Shown in pieces: positions 63,375 through 64,000 of a stretch of 64,000 nt of DNA. The stretch comes from Ostrinia nubilalis. Lineage: Eukaryota; Arthropoda; Insecta; Lepidoptera; Crambidae. Position 1 is the stretch's first letter. Each line of letters begins with the position of its first letter. The stretch spans positions 11,364,001 to 11,428,000 of the forward strand of contig NC_087108.1 of assembly GCF_963855985.1 (NCBI RefSeq), written 5' to 3'. The translations under genes and the position numbers were made by a program. The notes beneath the pieces are model-generated. The model saw only the letters and a list, made by a program, of their open reading frames with translations. It did not search any database and was not told the origin of the DNA.

Positions 63375-64000
63375 GTGACGTTTTGACATTTGTAGAGGGC
63401 CTTGTAGAAGGGGAGGCTATGGTGCTGAATGTGGATTAACTCGAGTGTCATAATAACTTATAAAAAAGAAAAATATTTTATTCAATGTACATAGTCTGGT
63501 CATAAGTTCTGTCATATGATAATAACTTTTGAATTTTGAATGAAGGTTTCAAAAACATTTTTACTGAATTAGAATTAAAAAGAAAAAAATGTGCGATAGT
63601 TCGAATTTTATTTTATGTGTAGTGGACGCATAAAGAAGTCCGAGCTGTAATTGTCACGTTGCATTGCTACGCGCCAAAGCAGATTTTCGTTGTGCTGAAA
63701 AAATTTAGTTTATCTTTTCATTAAATGATAGGTATAGGTGTACCAGAATCTCATGGCAAACAAAAATATTGGAAAAGTGTGTCTTTCATATGGCAAATGT
63801 CTATGGCTTTATTGTCACCTGTCAACGTAAATCTAGTGAACTGTCAGTCGCTGCAGAAATTTTGTAATCTTTTCATGCCTATTTGTTTATTTTGTGAAAA
63901 AGTCGAAAAAGCTCAAGCAAGTCATATTGTTTTCAACGTGTATTGTAAAATAAGGCATAATTCAAAGTCAATCTTTGATTTTAAAGCGCGTCGTTGAGTT
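63375..64000. other. No gene recognised
   Basis: One open frame (63725-63997, 90 aa, starting MIGIGVPESHGKQKYWKSVS) has no recognisable motif and runs to the window edge region; I would not call it a gene. Confidence 0.35.

Noticed and set aside
1..64000. A multi-gene system such as a defence island, toxin-antitoxin set or biosynthetic cluster
   Set aside because: The only non-transposon gene I can support is one P450; the rest is eukaryotic repeat nesting.

Overview
The window looks like a piece of a moth or butterfly nuclear genome. The base composition is AT-rich and there are no operons. Many dispersed families end in the lepidopteran-type GCCCGCGACTTCGTCCGCG motif. There are RTE-type and CR1/jockey-type LINE fragments, a tRNA-derived SINE, and one large-intron host gene whose closest relatives appear to be insect clan 3 cytochromes P450. 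The organism assignment is an inference from these families; I could run no search.

Host gene. Three coding segments on the + strand (28933-29503, 31068-31899, 42618-42811) make an almost complete P450 of roughly 530 residues, with WKVIR, AGFETS, EALR, PERF and FGEGPRICIG motifs. The last intron is about 10.7 kb and filled with repeats. The gene looks damaged or very recently remodelled: its N-terminus carries a frameshift, and a 1.56 kb insertion with short inverted ends splits what should be continuous coding sequence.

Mobile DNA, left to right. 0-9.7 kb: LINE fragments, a PIF/Harbinger-like MITE split by a hAT-like insertion (8-bp target duplication), a foldback element, and an RTE 3' end split by a TA-flanked element. 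9.7-16.3 kb: dispersed repeats, a palindromic MITE, a SINE and two terminal-inverted-repeat elements. 16.4-20.6 kb: a palindromic composite carrying a hAT element, a relic of a pogo/jerky-like transposase, a piggyBac-like MITE, and an RTE insertion with a perfect 10-bp duplication. 20.6-28.3 kb: dispersed repeats, then a 178-185 bp tandem array split by one DNA element and one LINE. 32-42.6 kb (intron 2): a degraded RTE, a GC-rich poly(A) retroposon with a 13-bp duplication, and a pogo-like element. 44-48 kb: an RTE insertion inverted by apparent twin priming, a hAT element and a CR1/jockey-like LINE. 48.25-59.18 kb: a Gypsy LTR retrotransposon with near-identical 105-108 bp LTRs, no integrase, and a 6.8 kb nested insertion in gag. 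59.8-63.4 kb: a piggyBac-like element holding a second copy of the palindromic composite.

How the parts relate. There is no gene pathway to describe; what is coherent is the nesting. In many places removing an inserted element restores the interrupted sequence exactly (RTE at 6.85/7.83 kb, MITE at 2.56/3.94 kb, gag at 48.67/55.49 kb, the repeat unit at 25.96/28.16 kb, the dispersed repeat at 36.90/37.24 kb). That gives solid boundaries and a relative chronology. The most unusual recurring structure is a set of non-coding DNA elements in which a 7-14 bp motif, often part of the terminal repeat, is repeated many times inside the element in both orientations.
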